Source of the DNA: Diospyros lotus
Lineage: Eukaryota; Streptophyta; Magnoliopsida; Ericales; Ebenaceae
Assembly (NCBI RefSeq): GCF_014633365.1
Contig: NC_068349.1
Location: 32,750,753 to 32,814,752 of the forward strand
Direction: 5' to 3'
DNA: 64,000 nt
Each line of letters begins with the position of its first letter. Position 1 is the stretch's first letter. The notes beneath the pieces were generated by a model that was not told where the DNA came from, did not search any database, and worked only from the letters and a program-made list of their open reading frames with translations. The position numbers and the translations under genes were made by a program. This document shows positions 1 to 11,556 of the stretch, piece after piece.

Positions 1-1
1 A

Positions 2-3000
2 GGAGATCGTGGTAATCGGGGCAAACACCCCAAGTGTAATTACTGTCACAAGTGGGGGCATATTAAGGAGCAATGTTATAAGTTGCATGGTCGCCCTCTT
101 CGTGTTAATGTTGCTCATGCTGATGGTTCTCGATCTAAGTTCTTTGATGGTCATCCACCGCAATCTGTCATTCTCACTGGGGCTAACTATGATGAGCATC
201 TCAAGTATAAGACGTCCCAACAATCCTCATCCACAGTTGCTTCTGTCGCCCACTCTAGTGATTCCATTGCCTGTTTCGCTTAGTTATCCTCTTTAAGACC
301 ATGGGTCCTGGACTCAGGTGCTTCTAGCTATATATCTGGTAATCCCCATTTGTTCTCTCATTTTACTAATTCTATTTCTTTACCTTTTGTAACCTTCTGT
401 AACATTAGCTAATGGGTCCAAAGCGGTTGCTAAAGCTGTTGGCACTGCCAAACCCTTACCTTTTTTTGCCTTTAGATTTTGTCCTTTATCTTCCTCATTG
501 TCCCTTTAATCTTGTCTTTGTTAGTAAACTTACGTGTGCCTTAAATTGCTCTATCACCTTTGATGATCATTCTGTTACTATCCAAGATCGCGGTACAAGA
601 CAGATGATTGGCGTCGGATGTGAGTCGCAAGGTCTCTATCATCTCAACCTTCCTGCATCTCCTGTTGCTTGCTCGGTGACTGAGTCTCTTGCTATTCTCC
701 ACAATCGTTTGGGACATCCTAGTTTGGCTAAGTTTCAGAAGATGGTCCCCAGTTTGTCTAGTTTGTCGTCTTTTCATTGTGAGTCTTGTCAACTTGAAAA
801 ACAGTCTCGCACTTCTTTTCCAAAGCGTGTCAATAATTGGGTTGTGTCCCCGTTTGCTTTAGCTCATTCTGATGTCTAGGGTCCTAGTCATGTCGTGTTT
901 GTTTTGGGTTTTCAATATTTTGTATCGTTTATCGACAATTATTCTCGTTGCACATAGTTATATTTTGTTGAGAATCCCACATCGCCTCCACAAGGGAGAC
1001 CTGGGCTATATATAGAGAGGAGGATCCCTTCACTTGTTAAACTAGCTTTTCAAGTTGGAGTTCTACCTCCAACTTCTCACATATTTAATGAAAAATTGTT
1101 TAGAGTTATTCTCAATTTTTGAATCCTTCTGTGCTGAAATCAAAACGCAATTTCATACCTCTGTCCAAGTATTGCGCAGTGATAATGCCCCTGAGTATTT
1201 TTCTATTCCCTTCACTACTTTTATGTCTTCTCAAGGGATCTTGCATTAGTCATCTTGTGCATATACACCACAACAGAATGAGGTTGCTGAGCGTAAAAAT
1301 AGACATTTGATTAAAACTGTTCGCACTCTTCTTCTACATCATCATGTCCTCTTTCGCTTTTGGGTTGAAGTTGTCCTTGCTGCTTGCTATCTCATTAATA
1401 GGATGCCCTCCTCGGTTCTTCAGCACCAGATTCCTCACTCTCTCTTGTTTCTTGATCAACCATTATATATTCTTCCTCCCCGTGTCTTTGGTTGCACCTG
1501 CTTTGTCCATAACTTCTCTCCCAATCAAGATAAATTGTCTGCTCGGTCCATCAAGTGCATTTTTCTTGGTTACTCTTGCCTTCACAAGAGTTATCGGTGT
1601 TATTCTCCTAACACCCGCCGCTATTTTCTTTCAGCGGATGATACCTTCTTTGAGTTGTCTCCTTTCTACTCTTCGCCTCCTTTCGAGTGTCAACCCATTT
1701 TTGAGGCAATCTCTTTTCTTGCGAGTCCTCTTGCTTCTATTCTCCTTGTTCCTTCTTCTACCCCATTGCAGGTTTATGATCAGCGTCATCAGCCTCGGTC
1801 TCCTCCCGGTGGAGATGTTGTTCTTGCGCCTTCTCTTGTATCTCTTACTACTTCAGTGACTCCTGCTGCCTCACATCCTGCTCCAGTCTCTCCACCTGCT
1901 GCGGTCTTGCCTTCTGAGGATCTGCTTCCTATTGCCCTTTGAAAAGGTACTTGTTCTTCTCGCAATCCTCACCCCATTTATAATTTTCTTAGCTATCACT
2001 GTCCCTCGTCTCCTTTTTATGCTTTTGTGTCTTCCTTATCCGTTGTTTCAGTACCTAAGACTGTTAGTGAGGCACTTTCTAATTTGGGGTGGCGACAAGC
2101 AATAGTGGATGAGATGACTGCTTTGCATTTCAATGGCACTTGGGATTCGGTCCCTTTACCCCTAGGGAAATCTCTTGTTGGCTGTCGGTGGATCTATACT
2201 GTCAAAGTGGGTCCTGATGGGCAGGTTTATCGCCTTAAGGCCGTTTGGTTGCCAAGGGATATACTCAGGTTTATCATCTTGACTATGGTGACACTTTTTC
2301 CCTTATTGCTAAGATGTCCTTTGTGCGTTTGTTTCTCTCTATAGCAGCTATGCGCCACTGGCCGTTGTATCAGCTGGACATTAAGAATGCCTTCTTACAT
2401 GGTGAGTTTCAAGAGGAGATTTATATGGAGCAATCTCCTAGGTTTGTTGCTCAGGGGGAGTCTGGGCAGGTTTGTAAACTTCATCGCTCACTATATGGGT
2501 TGAAGCAGTCTCCTCGAGCCTTGTTTGGTCATTTCAGTGTTGTCATTCAAGACTTTGGTATGACTCGTAGTGACTCTGATCATTCAATTTTTTATAAACA
2601 CACATCACATGAGAGGTGTATATACTTGGTTGTCTATGTGGATGATATTGTTATTACAAGTGATGATCAGGATGGTATTGTTCAGTTGAAGAAATATCTT
2701 TTCCATCATAGTCGGATATTCTGATGCTGATTGGGCAGGTTCTCCCTCTGATAGACGATCTACTTCAGGATATTGTGTTTTAGTTGGAGGAAATCTAGTA
2801 TCTTGGAAAAGTAAGAAGCAGGAGGTTGTTGCTAGGTTGAGTGTAGAAGCAGAATATCGTGCTATGGCCTTGGCAACGTGTGAATTTATCTGGTTAAAAC
2901 AATTACTTCAGGAGCTCAAGTTTGGGGAGATATTACAGATGAGATTAATTTGCGACAATCAAGCTGCATTACATATTGCTTCCAATCCAGTCTTCCATGA

Positions 3001-3186
3001 GAGGACCACATATATTGAGATAGATTGTCACTTTATCTGAGATAAGATTTTATCTGGCTGTATTACCACAGATTTTGTCAATTCCAATGACCAGTTAGCA
3101 GATGTCTTCACTAAGTCTCTCAGGGGTCCTCGAATTGAGTATATTTATAGCAAGCTCGGTGCATATGATATATATGCTCTAGCTTG
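2..3186 (+). pseudogene. Copia-1 gag-pol remnant
   Basis: Reading order: the CCHC knuckle KCNYCHKWGHIKEQC at 32-76 (C-x2-C-x4-H-x4-C); the protease WVLDSGAS at 302-325 with the catalytic DSG present; the integrase zinc domain (HNRLGHPSLAKF ... CESCQLEK) at 700-800; the integrase core with APEYF near 1190 and QNEVAERK near 1272; and reverse transcriptase from 2027 with YVDD intact near 2633 (LVVYVDDIVIT). RNase H/terminal sequence runs 2716-3186 ([33 protein letters not shown]). It is broken by a stop replacing Trp at 878, another stop at 956, a solo LTR at 966, several frameshifts, and a deletion near 2712 that removes the end of RT and the linker to RNase H. Confidence 0.88.
966..1081 (+). 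mobile_element. 116-bp solo LTR with 5-bp target duplication
   Basis: Starts TGTTGAGAATCCC, ends CTTCTCACA, and is flanked by perfect TATTT repeats at 961-965 and 1082-1086. Removing the insert plus one repeat makes the integrase frame continuous, which confirms the boundaries. It contains a TATA-like CTATATATAGAG at 1006-1017. The size and TG...CA ends suit a TRIM or SMART miniature LTR family. No internal region is present. Confidence 0.85.
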
Positions 3187-3194
3187 AGAGGTAG

Positions 3195-3467
3195 TGTTGA
3201 GTTATATGGTTATAATCTAGGGTTAATCTTATATTAGAGCCCATGGCCCATTGTATTTGTATATATAGGTGTATAATCTATGACTTTAATTAAGTGGTAT
3301 ATACATATTAAAAGCTAGGGTTTTCTTTTTAAGCTTCACATTGTACATATAATATATATTAATTAGAGATAGGGTTGTTCCTTATGCTTAAGCTAGTTGT
3401 ACCTTATTAGTATATATAGATATACCACATTGTGAATAAGATAACATTTTTCTCTCAAAACATCACA
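3195..3467 (+). repeat. LTR shared by Copia-1 and Copia-2
   Basis: 273 bp, TGTTGAGTTATATGG ... AAAACATCACA. A purine-rich stretch (GCTTGAGAGGTAG) precedes it and a Met-tRNA-type primer site follows it, so it serves as the 3' LTR of Copia-1 and the 5' LTR of Copia-2. Its last ~85 bp are nearly identical to the LTR at 14393-14531; the first half differs in length. Confidence 0.85.
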
Positions 3468-3480
3468 TGGTATTAGAGTC
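3468..3480 (+). other. Primer-binding site (initiator Met tRNA type)
   Basis: TGGTATTAGAGTC lies directly after the LTR, two changes from the plant consensus TGGTATCAGAGCC. Confidence 0.8.
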
Positions 3481-4453
3481 ACAAACTCTCTAGACCCAGA
3501 CATCACCACTGCCACCGGCCATTGCTGCCGTCAACCACACTGGCAAAAGCCACCGTCGACGACCTCTTCTCCACACCATCGCAGCCGCCACTTATCTCCC
3601 TTCCCCGTCACCAATCGCGGTCACCATTGCCATCGTCGGTCGCGACCAATTCTCAAATCTGAGAGAGATCTTGGGTTGTTGCTGTTTTGCTGCGGCTATC
3701 TCTCTTGGTTGTTTCTCAGATCTCACTCGTGTGGTTATCTAGTTCTCAAATCTGGAACATTTCGTGGCTGTTTCCATCTACCATCACCAAGATTCGGCCA
3801 TTGCTTCTTAGATGCACACCTAACTCACCCAGATCCGACCGCTCCTGCCTAGATCTACGCCGTCGCCTTCTGCCTCCACAGCTGCCACGCGTCGCCGCCG
3901 TCACCTCCAGTCGCCTGCGAACTCCGCTACCACCGACCGTGGCTGCCGCAGGAAGCCCTAGCTACTGACCTTCAGATCTGGACTAGATTTGTTGTTGTTG
4001 CCATTCCAGATTTGCCCCTCATCGTCCAGATCTTCCTCTCATCATTTCAATCCAAATCTGCCCCCTCATTGTTTCAGTCCAGATCTGCTCATCATCCAAA
4101 TTCGCAACCTCTTGGCACTACCGCTTTCAAATTTGTCCCCTGCGGCTATTGGATCTTGCCTCCATATCCACTGTCGGCCACCGATCCACCGTTGCCATCA
4201 TCCAGATCTATGAGCCACCACCGCCGTCGGTCTTTAGATCTAGCCATCATTTCTCAGATCTTGCCGTCAATCCCTTAGATTCGATCATTTTCTTCTTGGT
4301 TGGCTTAGATTTGGGTTTCATAATCTCAGATCTAGTGTGCAAAGACTCTCCGATTTTGGATCTGGGGTCAGATCTGGTTTGCAGTAGCTTCTGATCTGTC
4401 TATCTGGTTGGGCTTGGGTCTTTTCTGCTATTGCCTCTTCAAAACCTAGAGAA
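3481..4453 (+). other. Copia-2 untranslated leader
   Basis: About 970 bp between primer site and gag, C-rich with repeated CAGATCTG/CCACCG words. The open frames here look like chance products of this composition rather than genes. Confidence 0.6.
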
Positions 4454-5260
4454 GTGAGTTTCTCTTTATCGGTGACTATACCTGTCTATGTACTGTCTTT
4501 ATCTAATATTACTGTCATTATCACTGACAAGTTGAATGGTAAGAACTATATGTCTTGGTCAGCGTCTGTTAGAATGTGGTTTCATGGGCATGGTGTTAGT
4601 GACCATTTGACTACAAGGTTTTTTGACATTACTAAAGCAGATAGGACTGTTTGGGATCGCATAGATGCACAGTTGGTTATATTGTTATGGCAGTCTATAG
4701 ATATTGATTTAATTCATTTATTTCGTGTTTACGAGAACTATTTTGATATTTGGTCTCATGCTCAGCAACTATATACTAATGATATTGTGCATTTATATAC
4801 TATCATTAGTAATTTGTTTAGTATTAAAAAGGGGGACTCAAATTTGTTGTGACAGATTTTTAACGCTATGCTCCTGATTACAATCGATCTCAATGAGAAG
4901 AAGCAACAGAGAGACAAGTGGCTCACCTTGGCAGGCTTGGTCCCGATATGGAGGGTGTTCACACTCAAATCTTGAGTAATCCCACTATTCCTACCATGGA
5001 AGAGGTGTTTGCTCGGATCCTTCGAAGTACGCAAGCATTTTTTGAGGCTTCAATTGGAGAGCAATCTATACTTGCCTCTCAGATTCCTAGATCTTCTTTT
5101 GAGTTTGGACCTGGAGGTGGTCGAGGTGCTGGGTGTGGTTGTAGTGGTAGACGCCTTTATTATAATTATTGTCATTGCCTTGGTTATTATAAGGATACAT
5201 GTTATGCACTCCATGGTCGCCCTCCCAAGGCCCCAATGTTGCCATTCCTGATGGTACAAC
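4454..5260 (+). pseudogene. Copia-2 gag remnant
   Basis: Encodes a UBN2/Copia gag fold: ITDKLNGKNYMSWSASVRMW near residue 25, then a frameshift near 4853. Continuation from 4918 carries LGRLGPDMEGVHTQILSNPT. The knuckle near 5160-5210 is degenerate: YNYCHCLGYYKDTC has lost the first Cys and the His. No ATG suits the expected start. Confidence 0.8.
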
Positions 5261-5399
5261 CATACAGTCCGTGGTATCTGATACTTCTCACACTGAGCAA
5301 TCAACCTTTACATATATGATCTCCGCTGAGGAGTTGGCTGAGTATCATCAGCTTGGGGCAACGCGATAGGCCTCATCTCCTGTAGCTTTTATCGCCCAG

Positions 5400-7936
5400 G
5401 AATCTACTTCTTTTGCACAGTCACCCAATGGTACTTCTCATATCTGTCTTACTCACTCTCAGCTTAGTCCTTGGATTCTTGATTCAGCAGCTTCAGAGCA
5501 TATTTCTGGTAATAAATCCTTATTCTCTCATTTTGATTCCTCTACGTCTCTTCTTCCTATCACTATGGCTAATGGGTTTAAAACCCTTCACACTGGTATT
5601 AGTAGGGCTGATCCACTTCCGTCTATTTCTCTTAATTCTATTTTACATGTCCCTAGTTACCCATATAGTCTCATTTCTATTCGTCATCTCACTTGTTATT
5701 TGAATTGTCGTGTTATCTTTGATTCTAAATTTGTTCTTGTGCAGGATCGGGACGAACGATTGGCACCAGACATGAGTTTGAGGGACTCTATCTTGCCTTG
5801 CCGTCATCTACGTTGTCTGCTTGTGCTACTACAACAACATCTCCTCTTCAAATTCATTCTCGGCTTGGTCATCCTCACATGATTCTTTCATTGTCTCTGT
5901 TGACTGTTCTAGAATGTGAGTCTTTTAAGCTAGGAAAACATGTTCATTCTTCTTATCCTAGTTGTCTTAATAAACGAGCTAATGCTTTTTTTGATTTTGT
6001 CCATTCAGATATTTGGGATCCTAGTAGAGTCAAGTCTAAACAAGGATTTTCCTATTTTGTTACATTTATTGATAATCATTCTTGTTGTGTTTGGCTTTAA
6101 TTAATGAAAGATCGTTCTGAATTGCAATATTTATTTACTTCCTTTTGTAATGAAATCTTTACTCAATTTGGTCGTAGATTCGGGTCTTTCGCAGTGATAA
6201 TGTCAAAGAATATTGTTCTCATGCGTTTCAGGCTTTTCTCTCATCATGGGATATTGTCCATTAGTTTTCTTGTCCTTATACTCCGCAACAAAATATGGTG
6301 GCTAAATGTAAAAACCGTCATCTCATTGAGACTGTTCGGACACTTCTCCTTCACATGTACGTGCCTGTTGTCTTTTGGGATGCCACTCTTCTCCCCACTA
6401 TTCTAAATGGGGCCATTCCACATACATTACTCTTTCCTCGTGATCCCATCTATCCTATTCCTCCTCGTGTCTGTGAATCAACCTGTTTTGTCCATCTTCT
6501 TTCCCTTAGTCATGATAAATTGTCTCCTCGCTCGATTAAGTGTGTGATCCTAGGCTACTCTAGCCATCAAAAGGGATATAAGTGCTACTCCCCTAAACTT
6601 GGTAGGAACTTTCTCTATTCCGATGTCACATTCTTTGAGTTTACACCTTTTTTCTCTTCTTCCTCCATTCATGAGGTTCTTTTTGTCCCTTCTTTTCCTC
6701 CTCTGGTCCCAGTACCTGTTTTTGTTCCTCTCCAAACTTATCAGGGTCGTTCTAAGCCTTCATCAACGCCTACCGCTCCCGCTCCTATTGCCGATGATGG
6801 TATTGCTCTAGACCCATGTCTCCCTCCAGCTGGTGCCATTATTTCGTCTCACTCTGACTCTGCCCAAGCTCCTGTTTGTCAAGGTACACGTTCCACTGGA
6901 AATCCTCATCCCATTTATACTTTATTGAGCTATCACCATTTGTCATTTGTTTATTCTACTTTTGTCTTTGCTCTTTCGTCTGTTTTTATCCCTAAGATAG
7001 ATACTGAAGCACTTTCTCACCCTGGGTGGCAATATGCTATGGATGAGGAGATGTCTGCCTTGTTGGTTAATGAGACATGAGATCTAATTCCTCTCCCTCC
7101 AGGAAAGTCTACTGTTGGTTGTTGGTGGGTGTTTACAGTTAAGGTTGGTCCGAATAGTTTTATTGATCGTTTGAAGGCTTGGTTGGTTACTAAGAGCCAT
7201 ACTCAAATTTTTGGCCTAGATTATGGTGATACATTTTCTCCCGTGGCTAAGATTGCTTTTGTTCGTGCTTTTCTTGCTATCACCGCTATTCAACAATGGC
7301 CTCTTTATTAGTTGGATGTTAAAAATGTTTTTCTTCATGGCAGCCTTCAAGAGGAAGTGTATATGGAACAACCTCTTGGTTTTGTTGCTCAGGGGGAGAC
7401 TTGATTGGTATGTCGCCTGAAGAAGTCCTTATATGGCCTGAAACAATCTCTTCGGTACTGGTTTGGTCGCTTCAGTTTGGTCATCCAGTCTTTTGGTATG
7501 AGTAGAAGTGAAGCTAATTATTATGTTTTCTTGGCGATATAGAAAACTAGTTGGGAAGCTTAATTATTTCACTATCACACGGCCAAACATCTCTTTTGCT
7601 GTTAGTGTGATAAGTTAGTTCTTGGACTCCCCACGTGATAGCCACTGGCACGTTTTAAAAGTACTTATGGTAAAGGCTTATTGTTTGAGAACAAAGGACA
7701 CAAGTAGGTTGTTGGATATACTGATGCAGATTGGGCTAGTTGTCCCACATATAGACGCTCTATCTCAGGTTACTGTATCCTAATTGAAGGAAATTTGATA
7801 TCTTGGAAAAGTAAGAAGCAAAATGTTGTGGTTAGATCTAGCGCAGAAGCGGAATATCAAGCTATTGCTTTAGCCACATGTGAGTTGATTTGGCTCAAGC
7901 AACTTCTCATAGAATTGAAATTTAGAGATTTAGTAT
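5400..7936 (+). pseudogene. Copia-2 pol remnant, 5' part
   Basis: Protease near 5470 reads WILDSAAS, with the catalytic triplet DSG changed to DSA. The integrase zinc domain runs 5850-5990 (HSRLGHPHM ... CESFKLGK), with core remnants at 6000-6560. RT lies between 6960 and 7520 (EEMSALLVNET, DYGDTFSPVAKIAFVRAFLA, LDVKNVFLHG), with stops at 7078, 7309 and 7402. The YVDD region is missing. The RNase H start (YTDADWASCPTYRRSISGYC) runs to the Copia-3 insertion at 7937. Confidence 0.85.
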
Positions 7937-8231
7937 TGTTAAAAACAGCAAAAGAGCAGTGAAAATAAACCTTGGATTAAAGAAATCGAAAGAAACCGTA
8001 CTTCCTCAATAATCTATTGAATACTCCATGAGGAGTTTAAATAAACAAGAGATCCTAAAATCTAAGAATTTAAATACAAACAGAAAACTATTTAAAAATA
8101 CAATAACATAGATATAACTAATCTCCTAATTTTTAGGGGAATAGATAAGATTCTATCTCCTCCTAGAATTTAGGAAAGATGGAGTTTTATCTTAATCATA
8201 GATTAAGGTATTATCTTTGAATATTTCAACA
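7937..8231 (-). repeat. Copia-3 3' LTR
   Basis: 295 bp. The inner edge abuts CTCCCCCTCAAGCTGG, the complement of the polypurine tract. Confidence 0.92.
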
Positions 8232-8238
8232 CTCCCCC

Positions 8239-11200
8239 TCAAGCTGGGGAATGGATATTTATCATTCCAAGCTTGCATATTAGATTCTCAAACCTCTTTG
8301 CTGCCAAACCTTTTATGAATATATCAGCTACCTGTTCCTCAGATGAAACATGAGGAATATTGATTATTCCTGCATCCAATTTTTCTTTGATAAAGTATCG
8401 GTCTATTTCAATGTGCTTTGTCTTGTCATGCTGAACTGGATTATGAGCAATACTTATAGCAGATTTGTTATCACAAGACAACTCAATTACTCATTGAGTT
8501 TTTATCTTCAAGTCTTCTAGAATAATTTTTAGCCACAACAATTCACATATCCCAAGGGCCATAGCCCTAAATTCTGATTCTGCACTTGATCTAGCCACAA
8601 TGCTCTGTTTCTTACTCCACCATGACACTAGATTCCCACCTAGGAATACGCAATATCCTGTGGTTGATCTTCTATCATTGATAGATCCTGCATAATCAGC
8701 ATATGTAAAGCCTTTAACATCTAATTCCTTTCCTTTTCTGAACAATAGACCCCTACCTGGATTAGTCTTGAGATATCCAAGTATCTTTCTTACAGCTTGC
8801 ATATGCTCTTCAGTTGGGTTATGCATGAATTGGCTCACAAGACTAACAGCAAATGTAATATCAGGTCTAGTATGTGAGAGATATATCAATCGGCCCACTA
8901 GCTTTTGATATCTTCCTTTGTCAATTGGTTGACTGTCAGGATTCTGCCATAGTTTTCCATTAGGTTCTACTGGGACACTGGATCCCTTGCCTCCTGTAAG
9001 CCTTGTTTCAGTAAGTAAATCCAAAACATATTTACGTTGAGATAGAAAGATACCATCCTTAGAGTAGGCCACTTCAATGTCCAGGAAATATCTGAGAATA
9101 CCAAGATCCTTGATTTCAAATTCGTGGGCTAGGTTTCTTTTTAGCAGCATTTGTTCTTCCTCATCATCTCATGTCACAATTATGTCATTCACATATACTA
9201 ACAAAGCTGTAATTTTCCTATCCCTTGAATGTTTCATGAAGAGTGTATGATCACCTCGGCTTTGATTATATCCCATAGTTTTCATGGCTTTAGAGAACCT
9301 GCCAAACCAAGCCCTAGGGGACTGTTTGAGTCCATAGAGAGCTTTCTTGAGCCTGCATACTTTTCCTTTTTCTATTTCTTGAAATCCCGGAGGCAACTCC
9401 ATGAAAACATCCTCTTCTAGGTCTCCATGTAAAAAGGCGTTCTTAACATCAAATTGTTGTAGTGTCCATCCAAAGAATGCCGCCAAAGAGATTAGAATTC
9501 TTACTGTTGCCATCTTAGCCACTTGTGCGAATGTTTCAAAATAGTCTATGCCATAGGATTGGGTATATCCTTTGGCTACTAATCTTGACTTGTACCTATC
9601 CAATGTTCCATCAGCTTTGTATTTTACATTGAATACCCATTTGCAGCCTACTGGCATAACTCCTCTTGGTCTTGTTACTATTTCCCAAGTCTGATTTTTC
9701 TTTAAGGCTCCCATTTCTTCCATCATGGCTTGCTTGCAATTCTGATCTCTTAGAGCCTCTTCTACTGAATTAGGAATGACAATTGAATCCAAAGATGCTA
9801 GGAACCCTTTGTGTTTGTGAGACAGCCGATGGTAGGATAAGAAATTAGTTAAGGGATGTTGGGTACAGCTTCTAACACCCTTCCTAACAGCAATAGGCAG
9901 ATCTAAATCATCATAACTTGGGTTAAGAGGATTAGGGCAGTCTGAAATTGAGAGCTGAGAGTCATTTTTTGCAATAGAAGGTTGTATAAATTCCTTACCT
10001 TGACTAGGATCAGATTAATGGTGCTTGCTGGGAGTCCAAAGTAGGCTGTCTTCTTCTTTTGAAAACATAGGGAGATCCCTTGAACCGACCTAAGGGCTGT
10101 TGGTTGGACTGAACAATGTGAGAAGGGGGGGGGGGGGGGGGGGGGACCCATATGCTCACTGTTGTTATTTGGTTGAGATGAGGGAGGCCCAGATTGAGAA
10201 GAAGAAAGCGGAGAGATAGGAAGCCGAGATAGAGCTTGAAAGACATCTTCCCCAACCCCAACAGTTTGGTCACCATCTAAACACTCCCCCTGGCGACCAG
10301 TTTGATGTGAAGGAAATAAAGGTTGGGTTTCAACAAATGTAACATCCTTGAAAATGTAAAATTTCTTTGTAGTGGGATGATAACATTTGTATCCTTTTTG
10401 GGTAGGAGAATATCCTAGGAAAACACACTTTAAGGCCTTAGGATCAAGTTTGTCTCTGTTTTGTTTGGGAATATAAACAAAAGAAACACACCCAAAGACC
10501 TTTAGTGGAAGAGGTGAATGTAGATTGAGGTCTGGAAAATAAGTAGAAAGGAGCTGGAATGGAGTTTGATTGTCTAAGGTTTTTGAGGGTACTCAATTTA
10601 TTAAATAGGCTGCTGTAAGAGTAGCTTTCCCCTAGAAATTTTTAGGCACTTTATGATGATGGAGGAGACTGCAAGCAACATTAAGGTGGTGTCTCATCTT
10701 CCGTTCCGCAACTCTATTTTGTTGTGGAGTATGGACACACGAAGATTCATGAAGTATCCGGTATCCCTTCTTGTTGAAAGAATTGGTGTAAGTGATTATT
10801 AACATAATCCTTTGCATTATTAGTTTGGAATTTCTAAATTGTGCAATTGAATTGAGTGGAGATGAGCTTACAAAAATATGGCAAAATGGTGCTCATGGCA
10901 GCTTTATCTTTTAATAAGAAAATTCAAATCATTCGAGTACAATCATCAATGAATGAAATAAACCATCAGGCCCCCGAACAATTTGGTATTTTAGAGGGTC
11001 CCCATAGATCGAAATGAACAACAAAAAAAAAAGTTTAGATGACTTCTTATTGCTAAATGGATAGGACACTCGATGATGCTTGGAAATAGCACATACCTCA
11101 CACTGAAATTTACTAAGATCTAGGGACTGAAATAAGGAAAGAAACATGGTTTTTAGAAGGGGAAACGGAGGGTGACCAAGTCGGTAATGTTGCAGCCAAA

Positions 11201-11556
11201 CATGAGCAGTAGAATTAGAAGTAAACTGAGAGAATCCAGGAGCCTTAAAGGATCGGTTTTCAATCAAAGGATAGCCTCCCCTTTTCTCCAGATAGTACAA
11301 CCCATGCTGTTTCCTAGCTGCACCAATCATCTTCTCGGTTTTCAAGGCCTGAAATTCACACACATTAGGAGAGAAATTGGCACGACAATTTAGATCATCA
11401 GTAAGTTTATGAATGGACACAAGATTGGTAGATAAATTGGGCACATGTAGGACCTGTTTAAGGGTAATACTTGGGCTGAAGTGACTGTTCCTTGACCTTT
11501 AATGGAAACCGAAGTTCCATTAGCAATGGTAATTCATTTGGAGGTAACAATAGGTT
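8239..11556 (-). pseudogene. Copia-3 pol (integrase, RT, RNase H), lightly broken
   Basis: Order on the minus strand: GAG-pre-integrase and zinc domain at 11444-10929 (HYRLGHPPFPLLK, CEVCAISKHHRVSYPF); integrase core remnant around 10817-10630 (HTPQQNRVAERKMRHH); and a Pro-rich linker with a C21 tract. RT runs from 9792 ([40 protein letters not shown]), and RNase H from 8900 to 8239 ([37 protein letters not shown]). The RT active site reads YVND instead of YVDD. In-frame stops occur at 9169 and 8491, and frameshifts lie in integrase. It is not competent without complementation. Confidence 0.88.
10125..10145 (+). repeat. G21 homopolymer
   Basis: Twenty-one consecutive G on the plus strand inside Copia-3 pol, encoding Pro on the coding strand. 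The length is probably unstable, or an assembly estimate. Confidence 0.9.

Larger units (their letters stand above)
1..3467 (+). mobile_element. Copia-1: Ty1/Copia element, left part cut by window edge
   Basis: Degenerate LTR retrotransposon in the order gag zinc knuckle, protease, integrase, reverse transcriptase, RNase H, 3' LTR, which is the Ty1/Copia order. It enters the window inside gag, and its 5' LTR is outside. Its 3' LTR (3195-3467) is followed directly by a primer-binding site and the leader of a second element, so the LTR is shared. It lies antisense to URB1 in the intron after exon 13. Confidence 0.9.

Noticed and set aside
3687..4394. Several Ser/Pro-rich open frames on the plus strand
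   Set aside because: They overlap each other in the C-rich leader of Copia-2 and carry no domain. Composition explains them.
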